This document shows, piece by piece, positions 35,377 to 43,925 of a stretch of 64,000 bases of DNA (within the stretch, counting starts at the first letter, position 1; each line of letters starts with the position of its first letter). Made by a program: the position numbers and the translations under genes. The notes beneath the pieces are model-generated. The model worked only from the letters and a program-made list of their open reading frames with translations. It searched no databases and was not told the origin of the DNA. The stretch is from contig NZ_CP094975.1 of NCBI RefSeq assembly GCF_023509015.1, positions 193,501 through 257,500 of the forward strand, given 5' to 3'. Source of the stretch: Pseudomonas abieticivorans. Its GTDB lineage: Bacteria > Pseudomonadota > Gammaproteobacteria > Pseudomonadales > Pseudomonadaceae.

Positions 35377-36975
35377 ATGGCCGAACAACTTAGCGCTGAC
35401 GTCGTCGTCATCGGCTCCGGCGTGGTGGGCTCGTTGGCCGCACAAAAACTGGCCCAGAGCGGCGCCTCGGTGCTGATCCTGGAAGCCGGGCCACGGGTGG
35501 ACCGTGGCACCCTGGTGGCGAACTTTCGCAACTCGCCGCGCAAAGGCGACTTCATGTCGCCCTACCCCGTCTCCGACTGGGCGCCGCACCCGATGTACAA
35601 GCCCACCGACAACGGCTACATCGAGCAAGCCGGGCCTTACCCCTACCCCGCCGAATACATCCGCATGGTCGGCGGTACCTCCTGGCACTGGGCCGCGCAG
35701 GCCTGGCGCATGGTGCCCAACGACTTCGTGCTGCTGAGCAAATACGGCGTGGGGCGTGACTGGCCGATCAGCTACAACGACCTGGAACCGTTCTACTGCG
35801 AAGCCGAGATCAAGATGGGCGTGTCGGGCCCGGTCAACAATGGCTCGCCGCGCAGCCAACCGTTCCCGATGGAGCCGGTGGCCATGTCGTGGCTGGAGCA
35901 GCGTTTTCGCGACCGCCTCAAGGGGGGCGGCTATGACGTGATCACCAACACCACCGCCCGCAACAGCCGCACCTATGACGGCCGCCCGGCCTGCTGTGGC
36001 AACAATAATTGCATGCCGATCTGCCCGATCGATGCGCAGTACCACGGCGGCATCGCGGCGGCCGCCGCCGAGAAATCCGGCGTGCGCCTGATCACCCATG
36101 CAGTGGTCTACCGCATCGAGCACGATGCCCAGGACCGCATCGTCGCGGTGCATTTCTACGACCCGGACAAACGCTCCACGCGGGTCACCGGCAAGCAGTT
36201 CATCCTGGCAGCCAACGGCATCGAAAGCCCGAAACTGCTGTTGCTGTCGGCCAGCGACAAGCACCCCAAGGGCCTGGCCAACAGCTCTGACACCGTGGGC
36301 CGCAACCTGATGGACCACCCCAGCAACTCGCTCACCTTCGAGGTGGACGAACCGCTGTGGCCGGGCCGCGGGCCCATGAGCCCGGCATCGATCCAGGGCA
36401 TGCGCGACGGCGACTTCCGGTCGCAACACTCAGCTTTTCGCCTGGACATCAGCAACAGCAGCCGCGTGGCCTCGATCACCGCAGCCTTGATCGCCCAAGG
36501 CGTTTACGGCACGGAGCTGGAGCAGCGCATTCGTCACCTGGCAGCGCACCAGGTCAGCATCAAGAACGTGCTGGAACAACTGCCCAATCCGGAAAACCGC
36601 GTCACCTTGAGTGAGCGCAAAGACAAGCTTGGCATCCCCACCCCGCGCATCAGCTACTCCATCGACGCCTACGTGGAGCGCGGCATGGTCGAGTCCAGCC
36701 GCATCTACGAAGACATCGCGCGATTGATGGGCGGCACCAACCTGCAACATAGCCCGGCCGGCAAGTACAGCAACAACCAGCACATCACCGGGACCATGAG
36801 CATGGGCAGCGACCCGAAAACTTCGGTGGTGGACGCGTTTGGCCGCACCCACGACCACGAAAACCTGTTCATCGCCAGTACCGGGGTGATGCCGACGGTC
36901 AACACGGTCAACTCCACGCTGACGGCCGTGGCCCTGGCGTTGCGCACCGCCGATCACATGATCAAGGTGGGCTGA
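35377..36975 (+). CDS. GMC flavoprotein (large) subunit of the membrane-bound dehydrogenase
   Basis: 532 residues. The N-terminal Rossmann fold binds FAD (VVVIGSGVVGSLAAQKLAQS). Other GMC marks are MVGGTSWHWAAQAWR, CCGNNNCMPICPIDAQYHGG (a Cys-rich loop of the gluconate/sorbitol dehydrogenase branch that may hold an Fe-S cluster) and, at the C-terminus, NNQHITGTMSMGSDP with the catalytic His, then NTVNSTLTAVALALRTAD. No signal peptide of its own. I start at the second ATG (35377), seven bases after GGAG; another ATG at 35371 overlaps the upstream stop. It should oxidise a sugar, sugar acid or polyol in the periplasm; gluconate 2-dehydrogenase is one option. Confidence 0.88.
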   Translation: MAEQLSADVVVIGSGVVGSLAAQKLAQSGASVLILEAGPRVDRGTLVANFRNSPRKGDFMSPYPVSDWAPHPMYKPTDNGYIEQAGPYPYPAEYIRMVGGTSWHWAAQAWRMVPNDFVLLSKYGVGRDWPISYNDLEPFYCEAEIKMGVSGPVNNGSPRSQPFPMEPVAMSWLEQRFRDRLKGGGYDVITNTTARNSRTYDGRPACCGNNNCMPICPIDAQYHGGIAAAAAEKSGVRLITHAVVYRIEHDAQDRIVAVHFYDPDKRSTRVTGKQFILAANGIESPKLLLLSASDKHPKGLANSSDTVGRNLMDHPSNSLTFEVDEPLWPGRGPMSPASIQGMRDGDFRSQHSAFRLDISNSSRVASITAALIAQGVYGTELEQRIRHLAAHQVSIKNVLEQLPNPENRVTLSERKDKLGIPTPRISYSIDAYVERGMVESSRIYEDIARLMGGTNLQHSPAGKYSNNQHITGTMSMGSDPKTSVVDAFGRTHDHENLFIASTGVMPTVNTVNSTLTAVALALRTADHMIKVG

Positions 36976-36978
36976 GCC

Positions 36979-38334
36979 ATGACTCGACTCATGAACATTC
37001 TGGCCCTGGCCTTGCTGTCGGCCAACACCGCATTGGCCGCAGACAACGCGCAAGTTGAACGCGGGCGCTACCTGGCCACCGCGGCCGACTGCGTGGCCTG
37101 CCACACGGCCCCGGCCGGCAAACCCTTCGCCGGGGGCCTGGCGATGAGCACGCCGCTGGGCACGATCTACTCCAGCAACATCACCCCGTCGACAACAGCG
37201 GGCATCGGCCAGTACACCCAGGCCCAGTTCGCCCGCGCCGTGCGCGAGGGCGTGCGCGCCGACGGTGCCCACTTGTACCCGGCCATGCCGTACACCTCGT
37301 ACGCCAAGGTCACCGATGACGACATTGCGGCGATGTATGCCTACTTCATGGCGTCGGTGAAACCGGTGGACGTCGCGGCCGCTGAAACCCGGCTGCCGTT
37401 CCCGTTCAACGTGCGCCTGTCGATGGCCGGCTGGAACCTGCTGTTCCTCGACGGCCAGCGCTTTACGCCAGACCCCAGCAAAACCGCCGAGGTGAACCGT
37501 GGCGCCTACCTGGGCGAGGCACTGGCCCACTGCAGCACCTGCCACACCCCGCGCAATGCGCTGATGGCCGAGGTGGGCAGCCAAGCGTTGGCAGGCAGCA
37601 GCCTGGGCACCTGGTACGCGCCCAATATCACCCCGGATGCCAACAGCGGCGTCGGCGCGTGGCAGGTGGACGAGTTGGTGGCCTACCTGAAAACCGGGCA
37701 CGCCGAAGGCAAGGCGCAAGCCGCCGGGCCCATGGCCGAAGCCATCGACCATAGCCTGCGGCACTTGTCGGAGCCTGACCTGAAAGCGCTGGCGGTGTGG
37801 CTCAAGCAATTGCCCGCCGTGGCCACGCCTGGGGTCAGCAAGCCGCCCACCGCTTGGGGCCAGCCCGCCGACTACCTGGGGCAAATCCGTGGCGTTGCGT
37901 TGCCCCAGGATCACGACCAGATGACCGGCCCGCAGTTGTATGACGCCTACTGCGCGTCATGCCACCAGGCCAATGGCGCAGGCTCGGCAGACAAGGCGCT
38001 GCCGTCGCTGTTCCACAACTCGGCGCTGGGCCAGGCCAACCCTGACAATATGCTGATGGCCATTCTGGACGGCGTCGAGCGGGCCGAGGATCAGCCGAAT
38101 ATTCATATGCCGGGGTTTCGCAGCCTGCTCTCCGACCCGCAGGTAGCGACCTTGGGTAATTACCTGAGGGGGCAGTTTGGCAACCCTGCAGGGCAGGTCA
38201 GCAGCGAGCGGGTGGCGCAATTGCGCCAGGGGGGCGCGGTGTCGCCGCTGGTGGCGCTGGCACGGTATGGGATGATCGGGGCGCTGGTGGTGGTGTTGGT
38301 TGGGTTGCTGCTGGTGTGGCGGCGTCGCCGCTAG
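36979..38334 (+). CDS. Three-haem cytochrome c subunit of the membrane-bound dehydrogenase
   Basis: 451 residues. A signal peptide (about 1-20) leads to three cytochrome c domains with haem sites CVACH (38-42), CSTCH (185-189) and CASCH (325-329). A membrane helix at the C-terminus (MIGALVVVLVGLLLVW, ending RRRR) anchors it to the periplasmic side of the inner membrane. It passes electrons from the flavoprotein to ubiquinone. It starts four bases after the flavoprotein gene. Same architecture as the cytochrome subunits of gluconate, sorbitol and alcohol dehydrogenases. Confidence 0.92.
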   Translation: MTRLMNILALALLSANTALAADNAQVERGRYLATAADCVACHTAPAGKPFAGGLAMSTPLGTIYSSNITPSTTAGIGQYTQAQFARAVREGVRADGAHLYPAMPYTSYAKVTDDDIAAMYAYFMASVKPVDVAAAETRLPFPFNVRLSMAGWNLLFLDGQRFTPDPSKTAEVNRGAYLGEALAHCSTCHTPRNALMAEVGSQALAGSSLGTWYAPNITPDANSGVGAWQVDELVAYLKTGHAEGKAQAAGPMAEAIDHSLRHLSEPDLKALAVWLKQLPAVATPGVSKPPTAWGQPADYLGQIRGVALPQDHDQMTGPQLYDAYCASCHQANGAGSADKALPSLFHNSALGQANPDNMLMAILDGVERAEDQPNIHMPGFRSLLSDPQVATLGNYLRGQFGNPAGQVSSERVAQLRQGGAVSPLVALARYGMIGALVVVLVGLLLVWRRRR

Positions 38335-38391
38335 ACCCGGGTGCGCGCGGCCGACCTGCCCCTGCTAAAAAGTAAACCGCGTCGCTTTCTT

Positions 38392-38818
38392 CGCAAGCAA
38401 GCTTGCTCCCACAGCCCACCATTCAAATCAGTGGGAGCAAGCTGGCTTTCATAACCACCACTCAAATCAGTGTGGGGGCAAGCTGGCTCTCACAACAACC
38501 ACTCAAATCAGTGTGGGGGCAAGCTGGCTCTCACAACAACCACTCAAATCAGTGTGGGGGCAAGCTGGCTCTCATAACAACCACTCAAATCAGTGTGGGG
38601 GCAAGCTGGCTCTCACAACAACCACTCAAATCAGTGTGGGAGCAAGCTGGCTCTAACAACCACTCAAATCAGTGTGGGAGCAAGCTGGCTCTCACAACCA
38701 CCACTCAAATCAGTGTGGGAGCAAGCTGGCTCTCACAACCACCACTCAAATCAGTGTGGGAGCAAGCTGGCTCTAACAACCACCATGAAATCAGTGTGGG
38801 AGCAAGCTTGCTTGCGAT
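38392..38818. repeat. Tandem 41-bp repeat array between inverted ends
   Basis: About ten direct copies of a 41-bp unit (TCAGTGTGGGAGCAAGCTGG, then CTCTCACAACCACCACTCAAA). Two copies are 38-40 bp long. The array is framed by CGCAAGCAAGCTTGCTCCCAC (38392-38412, here as its two halves) and the inverted copy ending at 38818 (GTGGGAGCAAGCTTGCTTGC). Only the outer ends keep the palindromic AAGCTTGCT; inner copies have AAGCTGGCT. It fills the convergent space between the cytochrome and TonB-receptor genes. Open frames across it are repeat artefacts, since 41 is not a multiple of three. Confidence 0.9.
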
Positions 38819-38887
38819 GGGGGCGATGCGATTTGTCTTTTGGAATGGGCGAGTGTGCCCCCCCTAACGGAGCCAGGGTGGCCTGGC

Positions 38888-41287
38888 TCAGAACCCAACC
38901 GTCGCCGACACCAACCACGTCCTGGGCGTGGACAACGTCAACCCCGCCGCACTGTCCGAGGAGGTTGCCGCCGACGCCCAGTAGGTGGTGTTCAACACGT
39001 TCTCGACCGAGGCGCGCAACGTCACCGGCCGCTCGCCCACCTTGAAGGCATAACGCCCGCCCAAGTCATAACGCTCCCAGCCATCGATCTTCTGCTCGTT
39101 GGCCGGGTCCAGGTACTGGGAACTGGTGTGGATGGCACGTGCAGTCAAGGTCAGGCCCTCCACGCCTTGAATATCCCATTCGGCGCCCAAGTTGGCGTTG
39201 ACCACCGGCGAACCGGTGCCACGGTTGCCGTCGAATTCGCCATCGGTGGTCTGGCTCTGCTGGCTGTCCAGGAACATCACCCCACCCAACAAGCGCACCC
39301 CTTCCAACGGCTCGCCGAAGACGTTCAGTTCCAATCCCTGGTTGCGCAGTTTGCCGTTGGGTTTGAAGTTGTTCTGGTCGTCGTACTGGTAGGCCGGTTG
39401 TTCGATGCGAAACAAGCTGGCGGTCAGGCCAAAGCTGCCGTGATCATATTTGATGCCCACCTCGCCCTGCTTGCTGCGGTAGGGCGCGAACACCGTGTCG
39501 GCATTGTTGGCGGTGGTAGGGGCGGTTTCGCCCTGGGTCAGGCCTTCGACGTAGTTGGCGTACAGCGACACGTGCTCGGTGGCCTTGAACACCACACCCA
39601 GCGCCGGTGACGTGGCGCTTTCGTCGTTCACCGGCTCGTCGCGTACACCATTGCTCCAAGAGGTGACTTTCACCCGCTGCAGGCGCGCGCCCAAGGTCAC
39701 CAGCAGGCGATCATCGAACAGGCCCAGGGTGTCTGCCAGGGCCACGCTGGTGAAACGGTCTTCGGTGTGGGTGCTGGTGTCAAAGCGGTTTGGCCGCCCT
39801 GGGTAGGCCACGTCCACCGGGTTATAGAGGTTGCCGATGCTGCGCAGGTAACGCTCGCCGGCGTTGTCGAAATCCATGTCGAAGCGGTTAAGGCTCAGGT
39901 TGAGCGTGTGGTTGACCGCGCCGGTGCTGAACCACTGGCGGGCGCCAAGGGTAGCCGTCTGCACGTCTTCGTCACGGCGAAAAGTGCGCGGCACCAAGGT
40001 GAAGTCGCCGTTGCTCTGGGTGCTCTGGATGCCATGGCGCAAGAAGTCGTAATTGCCTTTGCGCGCGCCGTAGGCGGCGTACACCATCAACGACTCATTC
40101 ACGTCGAACTCACCGCGCAGGGCGCCGAAAGAGTCTTTCGATTGCGCGTAGGTCCAAGGCTGGGCGAAGTTGTGATGAATGTCCGAGGCGTCCGGTACCT
40201 TGGCCCCGGGGGCCAGTTCTACGCGCTCCTGCGGCGCGTCGGCACGGCGATATTGATGGCCGACGTCCAGCGACAGGCGCATGCGGTCCTCGCGCCAGTC
40301 CAGGCCCAGTACGCCGGTTTCGCGCTTGACCGACTGGTCGTCCCACTCGGTGTCACCGGACTGGCGCACGCCGTTGAAGCGCACGCCAAAGCGCTGGCCT
40401 TCGCCAAAGCGCCGGCCGATATCGATGGCCTGGCCAAACTGCCCGGCCGACGCATAGCTGGCGGTGAGTTCGGTGATGGGTTGGTCAGTGGCGCGCTTGG
40501 GCACGATGTTGATGCCACCGCCAACGCTGCCCCGTGGCGCAATGCCGGACAGCACCGCACTCGGGCCCTTGAGGATGTCCACCCGTTCGGCGATTTCCAT
40601 GTCGATGGCATAGGTGGGCAGGATGCCGTACAGGCCGCCATACGACACGTCGCTGTTGAACAGGCTGAAGCCGCGCACAGTGAACTGCTCGAAGCGCCCG
40701 CTGGCCGGGTTGGTGGTGCGCACGGAAGGGTCGGCGGCCACGGCATCACCCAAGGTGCGCGCCTGCTGATTTTTCAACGCCTGCTGGGTGTACGAGGTGA
40801 CACTGAACGGGCTGTCCATGAAATCCTGCTCGCCGAGCATGCCCTGGCTCCCGGCGCGGGCCACTTGGCCACCGGCATAGACCGGGTCGGTATCGGCGGC
40901 GGTGGCGCCCATGATCGAGGTGGCCGGCAGTTGCAGGCTGCTGGCGTCGGGCACCGGCGTCAGGGTAAACGCTTGCTCACCCACCGGTTGCAGCTGCAGG
41001 CCAGAGCCTTGCAACAGTCGCGCAAACCCCTCTTGCACGCCATATTCGCCGGTAAGCCCGGCACTGTTGCGGCCGCTGACCAACGCCGGGTCAACCGACA
41101 GGCTGACCCCGGCCAAGCCTGCAAACCGGGTCAAGGCAGCGCCCAGGCTACCGGCAGGCACCTGATAAGTACGCCGGGCGCCCTCCTCGGCCCAACTGGC
41201 GGACATGAACAGCGGGCTGGCACTCAGGCTCATCAACAGGCCCAAGTGCAACAACGGGCGCAAACGGCAAGGCGATACTGCGGGCAT
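38888..41287 (-). CDS. TonB-dependent siderophore receptor with signalling domain
   Basis: 799 residues from the ATG at 41287 (MPAVSPCRLRPLLHLGLL). A signal peptide ends near residue 33. Next is an STN/secretin-like signalling domain (YQVPAGSLGAALTRFAGLAG, about 40-110), then a plug domain (QFTVRGFSLFNSDVSYGGLY; VDILKGPSAVLSGIAPRGSV) and a 22-strand barrel ending in aromatic Phe (TWLVSATVGF). Such transducers import a ferric siderophore and also signal to the partner anti-sigma factor. The type resembles FpvA/FoxA/FiuA receptors; the siderophore is unknown. It is downstream of fecR- and fecI-like genes. Confidence 0.92.
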   Translation of the reverse strand: MPAVSPCRLRPLLHLGLLMSLSASPLFMSASWAEEGARRTYQVPAGSLGAALTRFAGLAGVSLSVDPALVSGRNSAGLTGEYGVQEGFARLLQGSGLQLQPVGEQAFTLTPVPDASSLQLPATSIMGATAADTDPVYAGGQVARAGSQGMLGEQDFMDSPFSVTSYTQQALKNQQARTLGDAVAADPSVRTTNPASGRFEQFTVRGFSLFNSDVSYGGLYGILPTYAIDMEIAERVDILKGPSAVLSGIAPRGSVGGGINIVPKRATDQPITELTASYASAGQFGQAIDIGRRFGEGQRFGVRFNGVRQSGDTEWDDQSVKRETGVLGLDWREDRMRLSLDVGHQYRRADAPQERVELAPGAKVPDASDIHHNFAQPWTYAQSKDSFGALRGEFDVNESLMVYAAYGARKGNYDFLRHGIQSTQSNGDFTLVPRTFRRDEDVQTATLGARQWFSTGAVNHTLNLSLNRFDMDFDNAGERYLRSIGNLYNPVDVAYPGRPNRFDTSTHTEDRFTSVALADTLGLFDDRLLVTLGARLQRVKVTSWSNGVRDEPVNDESATSPALGVVFKATEHVSLYANYVEGLTQGETAPTTANNADTVFAPYRSKQGEVGIKYDHGSFGLTASLFRIEQPAYQYDDQNNFKPNGKLRNQGLELNVFGEPLEGVRLLGGVMFLDSQQSQTTDGEFDGNRGTGSPVVNANLGAEWDIQGVEGLTLTARAIHTSSQYLDPANEQKIDGWERYDLGGRYAFKVGERPVTLRASVENVLNTTYWASAATSSDSAAGLTLSTPRTWLVSATVGF

Positions 41288-41355
41288 GGGCAAAAGCTCT
41301 CGTATTTTGTTCACATGCCTTGAATGACCGGCGAGGTGAAAAAAAGGGACAGCCT

Positions 41356-42303
41356 TCACGTGATATTTTTTCGAGGCACCAGCGTGACCCAGTAGCGGGT
41401 GCGCGACTGCACCGCCAGCGGCAGGCTGGCGGCCAGCAGGGCCAACACCCGATCGGTGTCGTCCAGGCGGAAGCTGCCAGTCACCCGCAAGGCTTCAAGC
41501 GCAGGCTCCCAGCGCAACAGGCCTGGCCGGTAGCGGCCCAGTTCGCGCAAAAAATCGCCCAGTGGCTGGTTCTGCGCCATCAGCACGCCGTCGCGCCAGC
41601 CTGGCAACAAGGCATCGAACGCGCTGACAGGCCCGGCGCCGGCGGCCTGCAAACTGACCTGCTGGCCTTCGCGCAGCGCCAGCGCCGGGCCAATCAACGG
41701 TTGCAACTGCACCACCCCACTCACCACCGACACTTGGCAATCGTGCCCGGTCAGGCGCACGCAGACTTCGCCTTGGCTAACATTGATGCGCCCGTACGGT
41801 GCCTGAATGGTCAAAGGTTCGCGGCCCGGTACCTTGAGGGCCATTTCACCGCGTACCAGGGTCACTTGCCCCATGGCCAGGTCGACGTTGGCCGCGCTGT
41901 CGGTGTTCAATTGCAGTGAACTGCCATCGGCCAATGGCACCTGGCGGCGCTCGCCCGTGGCGGTGTGCAGGTCGGCGCGCCAAGCGTCCAGCGGCAACTG
42001 CCGGCTCAACAACCAAGTTGCCGGTACCAGCACGGCACAGCCGAGCACGCCCTTGAGCACGCCACGCCGGCCCACGTCCGGGCGGTCCAGCGTGGCCATC
42101 GCCAAGGCGGTCGGCAGGCTGCTAAAGCGTTGGCGCAACCCTTGGGCTGTTTGCCAGGCGGCCTCGTGGCGGTCGTGGCTGCTGCGCCATTGCTGCAGGC
42201 GCGCATGATCGCTCTCACAGGCCTCGCCCGACTCCATCAGCGCTAGCCACCGGGCGGCTGCGCGGGCCACCTCGCGGGCCTCATTGGACGGCGCAGCGCG
42301 CAT
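41356..42303 (-). CDS. FecR-type anti-sigma regulator
   Basis: 315 residues. The N-terminal cytoplasmic part (EVARAAARWLALMESGEACE; WQTAQGLRQRF) is the FecR_N/DUF4880 region that holds the sigma factor. A single membrane segment (VLKGVLGCAVLVPATWLLS, about residues 83-101) leads to the periplasmic FecR domain (ERRQVPLADGSSLQLNTDSA; GEMALKVPG) and a C-terminal secretin-like part. It passes the signal from the TonB receptor to the ECF sigma factor. It overlaps the sigma gene (ATGA). Confidence 0.92.
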   Translation of the reverse strand: MRAAPSNEAREVARAAARWLALMESGEACESDHARLQQWRSSHDRHEAAWQTAQGLRQRFSSLPTALAMATLDRPDVGRRGVLKGVLGCAVLVPATWLLSRQLPLDAWRADLHTATGERRQVPLADGSSLQLNTDSAANVDLAMGQVTLVRGEMALKVPGREPLTIQAPYGRINVSQGEVCVRLTGHDCQVSVVSGVVQLQPLIGPALALREGQQVSLQAAGAGPVSAFDALLPGWRDGVLMAQNQPLGDFLRELGRYRPGLLRWEPALEALRVTGSFRLDDTDRVLALLAASLPLAVQSRTRYWVTLVPRKNIT

Positions 42304-42812
42304 CACAGCGCCACCAGCAAGCAGTGCTCGTAGGCCTGGGCCATGTAGCGTTTGACGGTGCGCTCGGACACCTTGAGGCGCTCGGCAATCTGCCGATAAC
42401 CCAGGCCTTCCAACTGGCTCAACAGAAACGCCCGGCGCACCGCGGTCGGCAAACCATCGAGCAACTCGTCCAGCGCCTGCAGGGTTTCCAGCAACAACCA
42501 ACGTTGCTCGGGCGACGGCACGCTGTCTTCGGGCAACTGCGCCAAGGCATCGAGGTAGGCCTGTTCCAGCTGGCGCCGGGTGTAGAAGTTGCTGAGCAGG
42601 CGCTTGCCCACGGTCAACAGGTAGGCGCGCGGCTCGCGCAATTGGTCGAGCTGCTGGGCGCTGGCCAGCACTCGCAAGAACGTATCCTGGCTCAGGTCCG
42701 CCGCGTCCCAGGCATTGCCCAGGCGCCGTTGCAACCAACGCTCCAGCCAACTGCGATGGTCGCGATACAAGGCCTGCAGGCTGTGGTCGGTCGGCGCGCC
42801 GGCGTCAGTCAT
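42303..42812 (-). CDS. FecI-type ECF sigma factor (iron starvation)
   Basis: 169 residues from the ATG at 42812. Region 2 reads LYRDHRSWLERWLQRRLGNA, then DAADLSQDTFLRVL; region 4 reads LPTAVRRAFLLSQLEGLGYR with QIAERLKVSERTVKRYMAQA. It should direct RNA polymerase to the receptor gene once the siderophore is sensed. The ribosome site is weak. A Fur-like box sits about 30 bp upstream of the start. It overlaps the FecR-like gene by four bases. Confidence 0.93.
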   Translation of the reverse strand: MTDAGAPTDHSLQALYRDHRSWLERWLQRRLGNAWDAADLSQDTFLRVLASAQQLDQLREPRAYLLTVGKRLLSNFYTRRQLEQAYLDALAQLPEDSVPSPEQRWLLLETLQALDELLDGLPTAVRRAFLLSQLEGLGYRQIAERLKVSERTVKRYMAQAYEHCLLVAL

Positions 42813-42840
42813 GTCAAGCAGCCCTGGCTGATAATAATTT

Positions 42841-42859
42841 AAATGAGACTCATTATAAT
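42841..42859. promoter_or_regulatory. Fur box upstream of the ECF sigma gene
   Basis: AAATGAGACTCATTATAAT resembles the 19-bp Fur box (GATAATGATAATCATTATC) with the ATGA-n-TCATTAT core, in a strongly AT-rich stretch within GC-rich DNA. It is 29-47 bp upstream of the sigma gene start, the expected place for iron repression. Confidence 0.7.
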
Positions 42860-42897
42860 TAATGTTGGTTCCCGACACCACGCTCTTTTCTAGGCCT

Positions 42898-43785
42898 TCA
42901 AACCGGTGGGAACGGACTGGCTTTCAAGGCTTTGAGAAACAAATAAGAGGCATGGTTGAGCGAGTCCCGAGGCGGGGTGATGACGCTCACCGTGCGCATG
43001 ATCCGTTCGTCTGCCAAGGGCAAAAAGCGCAATTGCTGGCTGGCCGAGTGGCTGAGCAATTCGGGCAGCAGCGTCACGCCCAACCCTTGCGCGACCAAGG
43101 CCAGCAGCGAGGTGGTGTTCCTCACGCTCAGTGTCGACTGGTCCCGGATATGCCGGAATTCAGCCGCGTTGATGGCCCCGCCCATGCCACTGTCGATGAA
43201 GGTTTGCCCCTCCAGATCGCTCCAGCGCACTGGCCGCCCTAACGCACACAAGGGATGACTGGCCGCGCACACCAGGCAAAACGCATCGGCAAACAGAAAC
43301 TCCTGGCTGACATTGGGCAGGCTTGCCGGGACGGTGGCGATACCGATGTCCACCTCGCCGCTCAACACCGCCTGGGCCACCTTTTGCGAATCCATGTCGC
43401 GGATGTCCAGGTGGAACTGCGGGTACTGCTGGTGGAACGCCTTGAGCAGCGGCGGCAGTAGCGTGATGGCGAACGAAGGCACCGCGGCAACACGCACCAG
43501 CCCCGTCTCGGCCTTGGCGTAGGTTTTGATGGTGCTGATGGTTTTCTCGAAATGGTTCAGTTCACGTTGCGCTTCCTGCAACACGAAGCGGCCCAACGGG
43601 CTGAGCTGGTTCTTGCGCTCGCCCTCGAACAACGGCCCACCCAACTCCTCTTCCAACTGCTTGAGCGACAGCGACACGGCGGCTGGCGTGCGATGCACGC
43701 GTTGCGCCGCCTGGGTCAGGTTCTGACTGGTGGCCACCGCCACGAAAAACTGCAGATTAGTGATTTTGATGGTCATGACGGACAA
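42898..43785 (-). CDS. LysR-family regulator of the BCCT/dipeptidase cluster
   Basis: 295 residues. The helix-turn-helix (LTQAAQRVHRTPAAVSLSLK, about residues 23-42) and a LysR substrate-binding domain (VRVAAVPSFAITLLPPLLKAF; SGEVDIGIATVPASLPNVSQ) are plain. It is divergent from the aldehyde dehydrogenase gene across 140 bp rich in phased TTAA repeats. By position it is the likely regulator of the plus-strand cluster at 43926-50815. The inducer is unknown. Confidence 0.88.
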   Translation of the reverse strand: MSVMTIKITNLQFFVAVATSQNLTQAAQRVHRTPAAVSLSLKQLEEELGGPLFEGERKNQLSPLGRFVLQEAQRELNHFEKTISTIKTYAKAETGLVRVAAVPSFAITLLPPLLKAFHQQYPQFHLDIRDMDSQKVAQAVLSGEVDIGIATVPASLPNVSQEFLFADAFCLVCAASHPLCALGRPVRWSDLEGQTFIDSGMGGAINAAEFRHIRDQSTLSVRNTTSLLALVAQGLGVTLLPELLSHSASQQLRFLPLADERIMRTVSVITPPRDSLNHASYLFLKALKASPFPPV

Positions 43786-43804
43786 CCTGCGGGCAAGGGC
43801 AAGG

Positions 43805-43850
43805 CTTAAATAATACTTAACAAAGGTTAAAATTTACTAGATTTACTTAA
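43805..43850. promoter_or_regulatory. Phased (C/G)TTAA repeats in the LysR/aldehyde dehydrogenase promoter
   Basis: CTTAA at 43805, 43816 and 43846 and GTTAA at 43826: steps of 11, 10 and 20 bp, i.e. one face of the helix. Placed between the divergent LysR and aldehyde dehydrogenase genes, they are plausible LysR half-sites. Confidence 0.4.
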
Positions 43851-43925
43851 ATGACCGTCCGCTCATAATCCTTTCAGAACACGTAGAAGCAGTGCCTGCC
43901 CGGGCCTGCCGTTCAGGAGAATGTT

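Noticed and set aside
38403..38867. A 154-residue repeat protein across the 41-bp array
   Set aside because: The unit is not a multiple of three, so the same repeat is read in successive frames; open only because the unit lacks stops.
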